A stretch of DNA of 20,498 bases from Blautia sp. (lineage in GTDB: Bacteria; Bacillota; Clostridia; Lachnospirales; Lachnospiraceae): contig JAFOJB010000302.1 in NCBI GenBank assembly GCA_017420455.1, positions 1 through 20,498 on the forward strand, written 5' to 3'. A program made the position numbers and the translations under genes. Within the stretch, counting starts at the first letter, position 1, and the number at the start of each line of letters is the position of its first letter. Under the pieces are notes generated by a model. It did no database searches. It was not told the DNA's origin and saw only the letters and a program-made list of their open reading frames with translations. Positions 7,952 through 15,885 of the stretch are shown here, one piece after another.

Positions 7952-9223
7952 ATGAATGAGATCCGCGATCTGATCGTAGGACTGGACTTTGGCCGGGAAT
8001 ACACACAGATCTGCTATTATGACCGGAGAGCCCAGGAAATGCGTTCCCTCTCCTTAAAAGCCGGTGCCAGCCAGTATGAAGCTCCCACAGCTCTTTACAG
8101 GAGGGCGGATGCCGGAGAATTTATGGCAGGACCGGATACCGGATATTTTGCGGAACAGCATGGAGGCGAACTGATCAGCGATCTTTATGAGCTTTCCGGG
8201 CAAAGAGAGGGCATCCTGTTTGATGGAGAAAAACTGGAGCCATGGAACCTCATCGCCCATTTTCTGAAGGGAATGCTCCGGTTTCTGGGAGTGGCAGATA
8301 TTCAGAGAAATATCAAATGCCTGGCCATCACCACGGAGGATCTTACGCCTGTGAGAGTGAGGAACTTCCGGGCAGCCCTGAAGGAAATGGGGTTTGGCGA
8401 GGAACAGTGCATCCTTCTGGATTATGCGGAAAGCTTCTATTATTATGCGATGACCCTGCCCCAGAAAAAGGAGATCCTGAACAGGAGCGTGGGCTGGTAC
8501 GATTTTATGGACAATCTGGTGCTGTTCCGGAGGATGTATGTAGCCGGTTCTGCCACGCGGCCTGTGGTGGTAAAGCTGGACCGCGCAGTGAAGGGAACCC
8601 TTCCGGAGAACGAGGAAGACAAGGACGATGCCTTCTGCAAGTTCATACAGCGGACTCTCGGAAATGATCCTTTTTCCAGCATCCAGCTTACCGGCAGAGG
8701 GTTCGATCAGTCCTGGGCGAAGCAGTCGGTGAAGATGCTGTGCTTCCAGAAAAGAAAGGTCTATTCGGGAAATAACCTGTATGCCAGAGGAGCCTGCTGT
8801 GCCGCGAAGGAGCGTTGCGAAGACCGTGCTCTCCGGGGCTTTCAGTTTCTCAGTAAAGCTCTGGTGAACCAGGAAGTAGGAATGGAAATGCGCATCATGG
8901 GATCCGACGCCTGCTATTCGCTGATCAGCGCAGGCCGAAACTGGTATGAGTGCCATAAAACTCTGGAGCTGCTGCTGGACGGAACCCAGGAGCTGGCTTT
9001 CACGGTGAGCACTCTGGGAGGAGCGGATAAACGAAGGGTTGCCATGCCGCTGCCAGGACTTCCGGAGCGTCCGCCCAAAACCACAAGGCTTTTGCTGGAA
9101 ATGGAATATGTTTCCCCGGAGGAATGCATCATTACCGTCACCGACCTGGGGTTTGGAGAGCTGTTCCCGTCCAGCGGCAAGGTCTGGAGGGAAACTGTCC
9201 GGTGGCAGGAGGAAGGCAGATGA
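7952..9223 (+). CDS. Hsp70/actin-fold (ASKHA) protein with degraded ATPase motifs, DUF5716-like
   Basis: A 423-residue protein that I match from memory to DUF5716. Its layout follows the Hsp70/actin nucleotide-binding fold: phosphate-1-like loop IVGLDFGREYTQICYY at residues 8-23, a connect-1-like helix ILLDYAESFYYYAM at 154-167, a phosphate-2 position reading GWYDFMDNLVLF at 181-192 where Hsp70s have D-x-G-G-G-T, an adenosine-loop-like IQLTGRGFDQSWA at 244-256, and NLYARGACCAA at 275-285, matching the last helix of such domains. The C-terminal about 115 residues look like a beta substrate-binding module (VTDLGFGELFPSSG at 396-409). The lost glycines in phosphate-2 suggest weak or absent ATP hydrolysis. 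No membrane segment is seen. GGGGG at 7941-7945 is the likely ribosome site. Fold assignment is by motif order only. Confidence 0.78.
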   Translation: MNEIRDLIVGLDFGREYTQICYYDRRAQEMRSLSLKAGASQYEAPTALYRRADAGEFMAGPDTGYFAEQHGGELISDLYELSGQREGILFDGEKLEPWNLIAHFLKGMLRFLGVADIQRNIKCLAITTEDLTPVRVRNFRAALKEMGFGEEQCILLDYAESFYYYAMTLPQKKEILNRSVGWYDFMDNLVLFRRMYVAGSATRPVVVKLDRAVKGTLPENEEDKDDAFCKFIQRTLGNDPFSSIQLTGRGFDQSWAKQSVKMLCFQKRKVYSGNNLYARGACCAAKERCEDRALRGFQFLSKALVNQEVGMEMRIMGSDACYSLISAGRNWYECHKTLELLLDGTQELAFTVSTLGGADKRRVAMPLPGLPERPPKTTRLLLEMEYVSPEECIITVTDLGFGELFPSSGKVWRETVRWQEEGR

Positions 9224-10029
9224 GCGGATATATTCTTTGTCAGACAAAAAGGGCACAGACGCCCTTTTATATAGAAAATATCAGTACAAATATCTATTCC
9301 CTGGAAGAACTCTGCTATTATGTGTACCACAACCTGTATCTGGTAGATCCCTCCCTCATCAACGAGAACCTGTGCAGGTGGATCGAGAGTGAGCTGAAGC
9401 TGGTTTCGCTTGCCGGAAAGCTTCGTTCGCATCTGGGAAAATACGCGGACGCGGAGGATATCTTCTATCCTCTTTTCAAGGAGATCAATTTTCTTTCCCA
9501 TGAGGAGCTGAAAGACCTGTCCGCGAAGCTCACCGTCCTGAACGGGGAATCCCGGCTGATGCGTCTGAAAAAGAAGGGGGACGCCCTGATGGAGAACGGT
9601 ATGTATGTCAATGCCATCCACTCCTACCAGGAAGTGATTTCGGAAGCAGAGGCAGACCTTTCCAGTACGGAGATTCTGGAGGGAGCCGAACACAGGAAGG
9701 TCCGTCAGTACGGCTATCATAATCTTGGATGTGCCTACGCGCATCTGTTTCAGATGGAAAATGCCCTGGAGAATTTCCGGAACGCCTTCTATGTGGAGAT
9801 GGACCTGGAGGAGCTGAAAACCTATCTGATCGCCCTGAAGAGTGTCCGTAACCGGGAGGAGTACGAGAAAACGCTGGAGGAGATGATGGTTCCCCAGGAT
9901 ATCCGGGAAGCGGTTTCCAGGACGATGGAGGAGTTTTCTCATGTGGAAAATCCATCGGTCAATCAGAAGGAAATCGATGACATCCTGACAGACCTCACCA
10001 GGGATTATCACAGAAGCACCGGTTCCTGA
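9220..10029 (+). CDS. TPR-containing protein, third gene of the DUF5717/DUF5716 cluster
   Basis: A 269-residue soluble protein of unknown function. The frame is open further left (ATG at 9124), but I place the start at 9220: it overlaps the previous stop as ATGA and has AGGAGG at 9208-9213 with ideal spacing. The N-terminal 45 residues (YILCQTKRAQTPFYIEN, then SLEELCYYVYHNLYLVD) are rich in aromatics, which suggests an interaction surface. Two TPR-like helix pairs are visible: about 115-145 (KKKGDALMENGMYVNAIHSY) and 162-195 (GYHNLGCAYAHLFQMENALE). The last about 50 residues are charged and probably helical. Coupling to the Hsp70-fold gene suggests partner proteins, like TPR co-chaperones of Hsp70, but this is analogy. 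A probable promoter for purC follows. Confidence 0.8.
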   Translation: MSGYILCQTKRAQTPFYIENISTNIYSLEELCYYVYHNLYLVDPSLINENLCRWIESELKLVSLAGKLRSHLGKYADAEDIFYPLFKEINFLSHEELKDLSAKLTVLNGESRLMRLKKKGDALMENGMYVNAIHSYQEVISEAEADLSSTEILEGAEHRKVRQYGYHNLGCAYAHLFQMENALENFRNAFYVEMDLEELKTYLIALKSVRNREEYEKTLEEMMVPQDIREAVSRTMEEFSHVENPSVNQKEIDDILTDLTRDYHRSTGS

Positions 10030-10063
10030 AAAGGCACAGATTACGGCATGATCGTTTTTTTCG

Positions 10064-10092
10064 TTGCTTTTCGCTGGTCTGTAGGATATACT
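10064..10092 (+). promoter_or_regulatory. Sigma-A type promoter of the purCBA unit
   Basis: TTGCTT at 10064-10069 and TATACT at 10087-10092 are separated by exactly 17 bases, so transcription should begin near 10099. This leaves a leader of about 40 bases before purC. The spacing also shows that the upstream in-frame ATG at 10094 is not a usable start. No purine riboswitch or clear operator was recognised in the leader. Confidence 0.75.
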
Positions 10093-10138
10093 AATGAACT
10101 GCAAATACGGTTCTTTCGAAAGGAGCAGAATTATCAAC

Positions 10139-10843
10139 ATGGAAAAAAGAGAACAGCTTTACGAAGGGAAAGCCAAAAAAGTTTACGCCACAGACGATCC
10201 GGAAATCGTGATCGTCAGCTACAAGGATGATGCCACTGCCTTCAATGGCGTGAAAAAGGGCACGATCCAGGGAAAAGGCGTGATCAATAACAGAATGACA
10301 AATCTGGTATTCCGGAAATTCGAGGCTGCAGGAATTCCTACGCATTTCATCGAAGAACTGAATGACAGAGAAACCGCTGTAAAGAAGGTGCAGATCGTTC
10401 CGCTGGAGGTTATTGTACGGAATGTGGCAGCCGGCAGCTTTTCAAAGAGAATGGGCGTAGAGGAAGGAAAAGCCCTCCTTTGTCCGATCCTGGAGTTCAG
10501 CTACAAGAACGACGACCTGGGAGATCCCTTCATCAATGACGATTATGCCCTGGCTCTGGGCCTTGCCACCAAAGAGGAGATCGACCAGATCCGTACCTAT
10601 ACCATGAAGATCAACGAGATCATGAAAGAATATTTCCTGAACGCCGGTATGAAGCTCATCGACTTCAAGATCGAATTCGGCCGTTACCATGGACAGATCA
10701 TCCTTGCAGATGAGGTTTCTCCTGATACCTGCCGTCTGTGGGATGTCAATACCAACGAGAAGCTGGATAAGGATCGCTTCCGCAGGGATCTTGGCAATGT
10801 CGAAGAAGCCTACAACGAAGTATTCCACCGGCTTGGCCTGTAA
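10139..10843 (+). CDS. purC: Phosphoribosylaminoimidazole-succinocarboxamide synthase (PurC)
   Basis: PurC joins aspartate to CAIR with ATP to give SAICAR in purine synthesis. The 234-residue product has the normal bacterial length. Motifs seen: [10 protein letters not shown] near the N-terminus (ATP site), [36 protein letters not shown] and [14 protein letters not shown], all family signatures. I use ATG 10139 because the family begins with this [17 protein letters not shown] N-terminus, and because the earlier in-frame ATG at 10094 lies before the predicted transcription start. The ribosome site AAAGGAG at 10119-10125 is rather far (13 bases) from the ATG. purB follows after 12 bases. Confidence 0.97.
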   Translation: MEKREQLYEGKAKKVYATDDPEIVIVSYKDDATAFNGVKKGTIQGKGVINNRMTNLVFRKFEAAGIPTHFIEELNDRETAVKKVQIVPLEVIVRNVAAGSFSKRMGVEEGKALLCPILEFSYKNDDLGDPFINDDYALALGLATKEEIDQIRTYTMKINEIMKEYFLNAGMKLIDFKIEFGRYHGQIILADEVSPDTCRLWDVNTNEKLDKDRFRRDLGNVEEAYNEVFHRLGL

Positions 10844-10855
10844 GGAGAGGAGAAT

Positions 10856-12289
10856 ATGCCTACAGACAGATATACAAGCCCTCTCTCGGAGAGATACGCA
10901 AGTAAGGAGATGCAGTATATCTTCTCTCAGGATATGAAATTCCGTACCTGGAGGAGACTGTGGATCGCCCTGGCAGAAACAGAAAAGGAGCTGGGACTTC
11001 CGATCACAGAGGAGCAGATCGAGGAGCTGAAAAGCCACGCGGAGGATATCAATTACGATGTTGCCCAGGCCCGGGAAAAGGTGGTGCGGCATGATGTCAT
11101 GTCCCATGTATACGCGTATGGAGTCCAGTGTCCCAGGGCGAAGGGAATCATCCATCTGGGGGCCACCTCCTGCTATGTCGGGGACAATACGGATATCATC
11201 GTCATGCGGGAAGCCCTGCGCCTGGTGCAGAAAAAGCTGGTAAATGTCATCCGGAATCTGTCCGTTTTCGCGGATACGTACAAGGCTCAGCCTACGCTGG
11301 CTTTCACCCATTTTCAGCCGGCCCAGCCCACCACGGTGGGAAAGAGGGCGGCCCTCTGGTGCCAGGATTTTCTCATGGATCTTGAAGATCTGGAGTATGT
11401 GCTCGGTACGCTGAAGCTTCTTGGCTCCAAGGGAACCACCGGAACACAGGCAAGCTTCCTGGAGCTTTTTGAGGGAGACCAGGAGAAGATCGACAGGATC
11501 GATCCCATGATCGCGGAAAAGATGGGCTTTGACGCCTGCTATCCGGTTTCCGGGCAGACCTATTCCCGGAAGGTCGATACCAGAGTATGCAATATCCTCT
11601 CCGGGATCGCGCAGAGCGCCCACAAGATGTCCAATGATATCCGTCTTCTGCAGCATCTGAAGGAGGTAGAGGAGCCTTTTGAGAAGACACAGATCGGCTC
11701 CTCCGCCATGGCTTACAAAAGAAATCCCATGCGGAGTGAACGCATCGCTTCTCTTTCCCGTTATGTAATGATCGATGCCCTGAATCCTGCCATCACTGCC
11801 GCCGCTCAGTGGTTCGAGAGGACCCTGGACGATTCAGCCAACAAGCGGCTTTCCATTCCGGAAGGCTTTCTGGCAGTAGATGGGATCCTGGATCTCTGTC
11901 TTAATGTGGTGGACGGACTGGTGGTATACCCGAAGGTCATCGAAAAGCATATGATGGCAGAGCTTCCCTTCATGGCAACGGAAAATATCATGATGGATGC
12001 CGTGAAGGCCGGCGGAGACCGGCAGGAGCTCCACGAGAGGATCCGCACTCTTTCCATGGAGGCGGGGCGTACGGTGAAGGAAGAGGGAAAGGACAACGAT
12101 CTTCTGCAGAGGATCGCGGAAGATCCGGCGTTTTCCCTTTCCCGGGAGGAGCTCGAGGCAGCGATGGAACCAGCGAAATATACAGGCAGAGCAAAAGAGC
12201 AGACAGAGCGTTTCCTCAGGGAGTGCGTACAGCCGGTGCTGGAGTCCCATAAGGAGATGCTGGGGCTTACAGCCGAGATCAATGTCTGA
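10856..12289 (+). CDS. purB: Adenylosuccinate lyase (PurB), long animal-like type
   Basis: PurB releases fumarate twice in purine synthesis: from SAICAR to give AICAR, and from adenylosuccinate to give AMP. The 477-residue protein carries the fumarase/aspartase superfamily signature SSAMAYKRNPMRSER, the LGATSCYVGDNTD loop, FTHFQPAQPTTVGKR and GTTGTQASFLELFEGD. By memory these stretches resemble animal adenylosuccinate lyase (about 484 residues) more than the shorter B. subtilis PurB (about 431). The catalytic serine should be one of the two in the SSAMAYKRNP loop. It has GGAGAGGAG just before the ATG, lies 12 bases after purC and 21 bases before purA, and is probably co-transcribed with both. 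Confidence 0.97.
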   Translation: MPTDRYTSPLSERYASKEMQYIFSQDMKFRTWRRLWIALAETEKELGLPITEEQIEELKSHAEDINYDVAQAREKVVRHDVMSHVYAYGVQCPRAKGIIHLGATSCYVGDNTDIIVMREALRLVQKKLVNVIRNLSVFADTYKAQPTLAFTHFQPAQPTTVGKRAALWCQDFLMDLEDLEYVLGTLKLLGSKGTTGTQASFLELFEGDQEKIDRIDPMIAEKMGFDACYPVSGQTYSRKVDTRVCNILSGIAQSAHKMSNDIRLLQHLKEVEEPFEKTQIGSSAMAYKRNPMRSERIASLSRYVMIDALNPAITAAAQWFERTLDDSANKRLSIPEGFLAVDGILDLCLNVVDGLVVYPKVIEKHMMAELPFMATENIMMDAVKAGGDRQELHERIRTLSMEAGRTVKEEGKDNDLLQRIAEDPAFSLSREELEAAMEPAKYTGRAKEQTERFLRECVQPVLESHKEMLGLTAEINV

Positions 12290-12310
12290 GGTCTGCCAGG
12301 GAGGAAAATT

Positions 12311-13591
12311 ATGGTAAAAGCAATTGTCGGCGCGAACTGGGGAGACGAGGGGAAAGGAAAGATTACGGATATGCTGGCACGGGAGGCGGATATTATTATC
12401 CGGTTCCAGGGCGGAGCCAACGCAGGGCATACCATCGTCAATGATTACGGGAAATTTGCTCTGCATACACTTCCCTCCGGCGTATTCTACGGCCATACCA
12501 CCAGTATCATCGGAAACGGTGTGGCGCTGAACATTCCCGTGTTTTTCAGGGAGTACAATGATGTGGTCAGCAAGGGCGTTCCGGCACCGAAGATCCTCAT
12601 TTCCGACAGGGCGCAGATGGTAATGCCCTATCATATCCTCTTCGATCAGTACGAGGAGGAACGGCTCGGGGGAAAATCCTTCGGTTCCACCAAATCGGGG
12701 ATCGCGCCTTTTTATTCGGATAAGTACGCAAAGATCGGCTTCCAGGTAAGCGAGCTGTTCCAGGAGGACAGCCTGAAGGAAAAGCTGAAGAGAGTGACAG
12801 AGACCAAGAATGTGCTTCTGGAGCATCTGTATCACAAGCCGCTTCTGGATCCTGAAGCCCTGTTTACAGAGCTGATGGAATACCGCAGCATGGCAGAGCC
12901 TTATGTCTGCGATGTTTCTGCCTACCTCTGGAACGCGCTGAAGGAAGGAAAGGAAATTCTGCTGGAGGGACAGCTGGGTTCCTTAAAGGATCCGGATCAT
13001 GGAATCTATCCCATGGTCACTTCTTCCTCCACTCTGGCGGCCTACGGTGCCATCGGCGCCGGTCTTCCTCCATATGAGATCAGGCAGATCATCACTGTGT
13101 GCAAGGCATACTCCAGCGCGGTTGGAGCAGGCGCCTTTGTTTCCGAGATCTTCGGAGATGAGGCGGATGAGCTTCGGCGGCGCGGCGGAGACGGCGGTGA
13201 GTACGGCGCAACCACCGGGAGACCCAGACGTATGGGCTGGTTCGACTGTGTGGCTTCCAGATACGGCTGCCGGATCCAGGGTACCACGGATGTAGCCTTT
13301 ACAGTGCTGGATGTGCTGGGATATCTGGATGAGATCCCGGTCTGTGTAGCCTACGATATCGACGGGACCATCACGACGGATTTCCCCACCACCGGACTTC
13401 TGGAGAAGGCAAAACCGGTGCTGGAGGTGCTGCCAGGCTGGAAGACAGAAATCAGAGGCATAAGAAGCTACGGGGAGCTTCCGGAAAACTGCAGGAAATA
13501 CATTGAGTTCGTGGAAAACCACATCGGCTTCCCCATCACCATGATCTCCAACGGACCGGGAAGAAACGATATCATCTACAGAAACAGATAA
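12311..13591 (+). CDS. purA: Adenylosuccinate synthetase (PurA), divergent clade
   Basis: PurA uses GTP to join aspartate to IMP, giving adenylosuccinate, which PurB turns into AMP. The 426-residue length is normal. The GTP/catalytic loop is GANWGDEGKGK at residues 7-17, with the catalytic aspartate (Asp12) and the lysine kept; most PurA have GAQWGDEGKGK. Other marks are RFQGGANAGHTI at 31-42, TTGRPRRMGWFD, and the C-terminal ITMISNGPGR. Two places differ from standard PurA. The usual GTTGRGIGPAY segment reads GSTKSGIAPFY at 125-135, and the K-x-Y-TRVG segment reads CKAYSSAVGAGAF. I recall the same variants from other Lachnospiraceae PurA, so this looks like a clade rather than a damaged gene. 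GGGAGGA precedes the ATG. Confidence 0.95.
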   Translation: MVKAIVGANWGDEGKGKITDMLAREADIIIRFQGGANAGHTIVNDYGKFALHTLPSGVFYGHTTSIIGNGVALNIPVFFREYNDVVSKGVPAPKILISDRAQMVMPYHILFDQYEEERLGGKSFGSTKSGIAPFYSDKYAKIGFQVSELFQEDSLKEKLKRVTETKNVLLEHLYHKPLLDPEALFTELMEYRSMAEPYVCDVSAYLWNALKEGKEILLEGQLGSLKDPDHGIYPMVTSSSTLAAYGAIGAGLPPYEIRQIITVCKAYSSAVGAGAFVSEIFGDEADELRRRGGDGGEYGATTGRPRRMGWFDCVASRYGCRIQGTTDVAFTVLDVLGYLDEIPVCVAYDIDGTITTDFPTTGLLEKAKPVLEVLPGWKTEIRGIRSYGELPENCRKYIEFVENHIGFPITMISNGPGRNDIIYRNR

Positions 13592-13604
13592 AGGGACATA
13601 GGGA

Positions 13605-14420
13605 ATGAAGAATCCAAAACGAATCCTTGCTCTGCTGGCGGTGATTCTCCTGCTGGCTGTCTGCGCCATGCCCATGGTATTTGCCTTCGGGAAGGGAGAA
13701 AATGCAGGCAATCTGTTCCGCCTGTCCATCGGGCTGGTGATCGCGGTACCTGTTCTCGCTTATATCTGCATGATGGCGGTAAAGCTCTGGGGAAACAAAA
13801 GGGAAAAGGACGAGGGTATGATAAAAAATGTGATTTTTGATGTGGGAAATGTCCTGCTTTCCTATGACTGGGAGGATTATCTTGCCTCCTTCGGCTTCTC
13901 GCAGGAGGTCTATGAAAAAATCGCGGACGCCACCTTCCGGAGCCAGACCTGGGTCCAGAGAGACAAGGGAGATTTCGATGAGGAGACCTACCGGAGGGAG
14001 TTCGTGGAAAATGCCCCGGAATATGAGAAGGAAATCCTGGAGGTCATAGAGGGCTCCTGGAAATGCCTTTCCTTAAAGGAATATGCCGTTTCCTGGGTGA
14101 AGTATCTGCGCTCTCAGGGGTATCATCTGTATGTACTGTCCAATTACTGCGCCTATATTCTGGAAAAGACCGAGAAGATCATGGGATTTCTTCCATATAT
14201 GGACGGCGTGGTGTTCTCCTGCCGGGAGAAACAGATCAAGCCTTACCCGGAGATTTACAATACGCTGCTTGACAGATATCATCTGAAGAGCGGGGAATGT
14301 GTTTTCCTGGATGATACTCTGGCAAACTGTACAGGCGCACAGGACCTTGGCATCAGAGCCATTCATTTCACCTCCTTCGAGCAGGCTGTCAGGGAACTCG
14401 AAAGCATCGGAGTAAAATAG
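13605..14420 (+). CDS. Two-helix membrane segment joined in frame to a YihX-like HAD phosphatase
   Basis: The frame codes for 271 residues. Residues 1-70 hold two membrane helices (about 7-28 and 38-62) and a charged tail. From Met72 onwards a full HAD-IA hydrolase follows: VIFDVGNVLL with nucleophile Asp79, VLSNYCA (motif II), KQIKPYPEIY (motif III lysine) and VFLDDTLANC (motif IV). It resembles YihX-type sugar-phosphate phosphatases of about 200 residues, in which the second motif I aspartate is replaced. Small two-helix proteins after purA occur in related bacteria, as I recall, so two genes may have merged by loss of a stop. The inner ATG at 13818 has AAAGGA at 13805-13810 with perfect spacing, so a free soluble phosphatase could also be made. 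AAGGGA at 13591-13596 serves the outer ATG. Substrate unknown. Confidence 0.8.
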   Translation: MKNPKRILALLAVILLLAVCAMPMVFAFGKGENAGNLFRLSIGLVIAVPVLAYICMMAVKLWGNKREKDEGMIKNVIFDVGNVLLSYDWEDYLASFGFSQEVYEKIADATFRSQTWVQRDKGDFDEETYRREFVENAPEYEKEILEVIEGSWKCLSLKEYAVSWVKYLRSQGYHLYVLSNYCAYILEKTEKIMGFLPYMDGVVFSCREKQIKPYPEIYNTLLDRYHLKSGECVFLDDTLANCTGAQDLGIRAIHFTSFEQAVRELESIGVK

Positions 14421-14501
14421 ATCAGCTGCAGTCCCCGGACGGTGAGGCCGTGAGCTGTAACGCTGCAGGAAAACAGGTATTGCAGATGGCGGTGTTTTTT
14501 G

Positions 14502-14530
14502 TTGACAACAGGGCGGAATAACAATAAAAT
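14502..14530 (+). promoter_or_regulatory. Strong sigma-A promoter of the BMP/ABC importer operon
   Basis: TTGACA at 14502-14507 and TAAAAT at 14525-14530 with a 17-base spacer, close to the sigma-A consensus. Transcription should begin near 14537 and leave a leader of about 65 bases before the binding-protein gene. Confidence 0.85.
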
Positions 14531-14561
14531 AAAACTGTATGGTAATCTTTAACAGTAATAC

Positions 14562-14589
14562 CAATCGATAAAAAGCAATCGATAAAAAG
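14562..14589 (+). repeat. Exact tandem 14-bp repeat in the importer leader
   Basis: CAATCGATAAAAAG occurs twice in a row, at 14562-14575 and 14576-14589, with no mismatch. Each copy contains the palindrome ATCGAT. It lies after the predicted transcription start and ends at the ribosome site (AAAAAGGGAGG), so it could be a double operator, a leader RNA element, or a slipped duplication. Confidence 0.9.
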
Positions 14590-14601
14590 GGAGGAATTGT
14601 T

Positions 14602-15885
14602 ATGAGGAAAAGCATCAAGAAACTGTTCAGCATCGCTCTTGCCGCAGCCATGGCTGTCTCTGTATTCACGGCTGCTTCCGTATCCGCAGATGTAGATCCG
14701 GATTTCAAGGTTGGCGTCATCCTGGTAGGAGATGAGACCGAAGGCTATTCCAAGGCTCATATGGACGGCATTTCCGAAGCTGCCGCGGAGCTGGGAATGG
14801 ATCCGTCCCAGATCATGTGGAAATACAAAATTCCGGAGGATTCCAGCTGCTATGATTCCGCTGCGGATTTTGTAGGCATGGGGTGTGACGTGGTCATCTC
14901 CAACAGCTATGGACATCAGACCTATATGGTGCAGGCTGCCATGGACTATCCGGATACCACCTTCGTATCCATGACAGGTGATTTCGCTGCCATCAGCGGA
15001 TGTGATAACTTCAAAAACGCTTTCACAAAGGTTTATGAGTCCCGTTATGTATCCGGTGTTGTCGCCGGCCTGAAGCTGCAGCAGCTCCTGGACGATGGTA
15101 TCCTCACCGCAGAGGTGCAGCCGGACAGCTTCGACGCAGACGGAAACATAAAGATCGGTTATGTCGGAGCCTACAGCTATGCAGAGGTTGTTTCCGGATA
15201 TACCGCATTCTTCCTTGGCGTGCGCAGCATTGTTCCGAATGTTGTCATGGAAGTCCTTTATACCAATTCCTGGTTTGATATTGATAAAGAAGCTGCAGCT
15301 GCGGAAGCTCTGATCGCCAATGGAAACGTGATCATCGCGCAGCACGCGGATTCCACAGGAGCTCCCTCCTCTACCCAGAAGCTTCTGGATTCCGGCAAGA
15401 TCTGCTACTCTGTAGGATACAACGTAGACATGCTGGAGACAGCTCCCACCGCAGCCCTTACCTCCGCTACCAATACCTGGAAGGTATATTATAAGCATCT
15501 CTTCGAGACCGCGATGAACGGTGAAGAGATCGAGGCAGACTGGGCAGAGGGCTACAATGAGGACGCTGTGGCCATCACACAGCTCGGAGAGTCCTGCGCT
15601 GAAGGAACCGAAGAGGCAGTAGCCGAGACCATCGAGAAGCTGAAGAGCGGCGAGATCAAGGTATTCGATACCGAAGCCTTCACCGTAGGCGGCGAAAAGG
15701 TAGAGTCCTGCCCGGTAGATCTTTCCTTTATGGACTGGAGCACCAATCCTCCTTCTGTCATCTATGAGGGAGAGACTGTTGAGGCTATCGAAGACGGACA
15801 GTTTGTAGAGTCCTTCTATCGCAGCGCGCCGTACTTCACCCTGCGGATCGACGGCATCATCGAGGATGCGGATCCGGTTCAGTAA
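14602..15885 (+). CDS. BMP-family ABC transporter substrate-binding protein
   Basis: The binding protein of the importer encoded by the next three genes. The 427-residue product starts with a signal peptide (KKLFSIALAAAMAVSVFTAA) that ends in a likely signal peptidase I site, SVSA then DVD. The mature part is a two-lobe periplasmic-binding fold of the BmpA/Med type: KVGVILVGDETEGYSKAHMDGI at the N-lobe, MGCDVVISNSYGHQ, and HADSTGAPSS in the C-lobe. BMP proteins bind nucleosides or related purines, although some bind sugars. Unusually there is no lipobox cysteine, so lipid anchoring is not expected. A strong GGGAGG site at 14588-14593 and a consensus promoter suggest high expression. The ABC genes begin 250 bases on, after a repeat block and a stem-loop. 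Confidence 0.9.
   Translation: MRKSIKKLFSIALAAAMAVSVFTAASVSADVDPDFKVGVILVGDETEGYSKAHMDGISEAAAELGMDPSQIMWKYKIPEDSSCYDSAADFVGMGCDVVISNSYGHQTYMVQAAMDYPDTTFVSMTGDFAAISGCDNFKNAFTKVYESRYVSGVVAGLKLQQLLDDGILTAEVQPDSFDADGNIKIGYVGAYSYAEVVSGYTAFFLGVRSIVPNVVMEVLYTNSWFDIDKEAAAAEALIANGNVIIAQHADSTGAPSSTQKLLDSGKICYSVGYNVDMLETAPTAALTSATNTWKVYYKHLFETAMNGEEIEADWAEGYNEDAVAITQLGESCAEGTEEAVAETIEKLKSGEIKVFDTEAFTVGGEKVESCPVDLSFMDWSTNPPSVIYEGETVEAIEDGQFVESFYRSAPYFTLRIDGIIEDADPVQ

Noticed and set aside
8054..9256. 400-residue open frame on the - strand opposite the Hsp70-fold gene
   Set aside because: Composition typical of an antisense shadow (Q, H, R, P-rich), no ribosome site, and the + strand gene explains the region.
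10094..10138. Earlier ATG start for purC
   Set aside because: It lies 2 bases after the -10 box, before the predicted transcript start, and the extra residues do not belong to the family.
14421..14500. Intrinsic terminator after the HAD gene
   Set aside because: CTGCAG repeats and ACGG/CCGT can pair and a T-run lies at 14494-14499, but no stem ends directly at the T-run, so the case is weak.
14537..14601. Purine riboswitch in the importer leader
   Set aside because: The leader is only about 65 bases, AT-rich, and lacks the three-way junction conserved bases of the purine aptamer.
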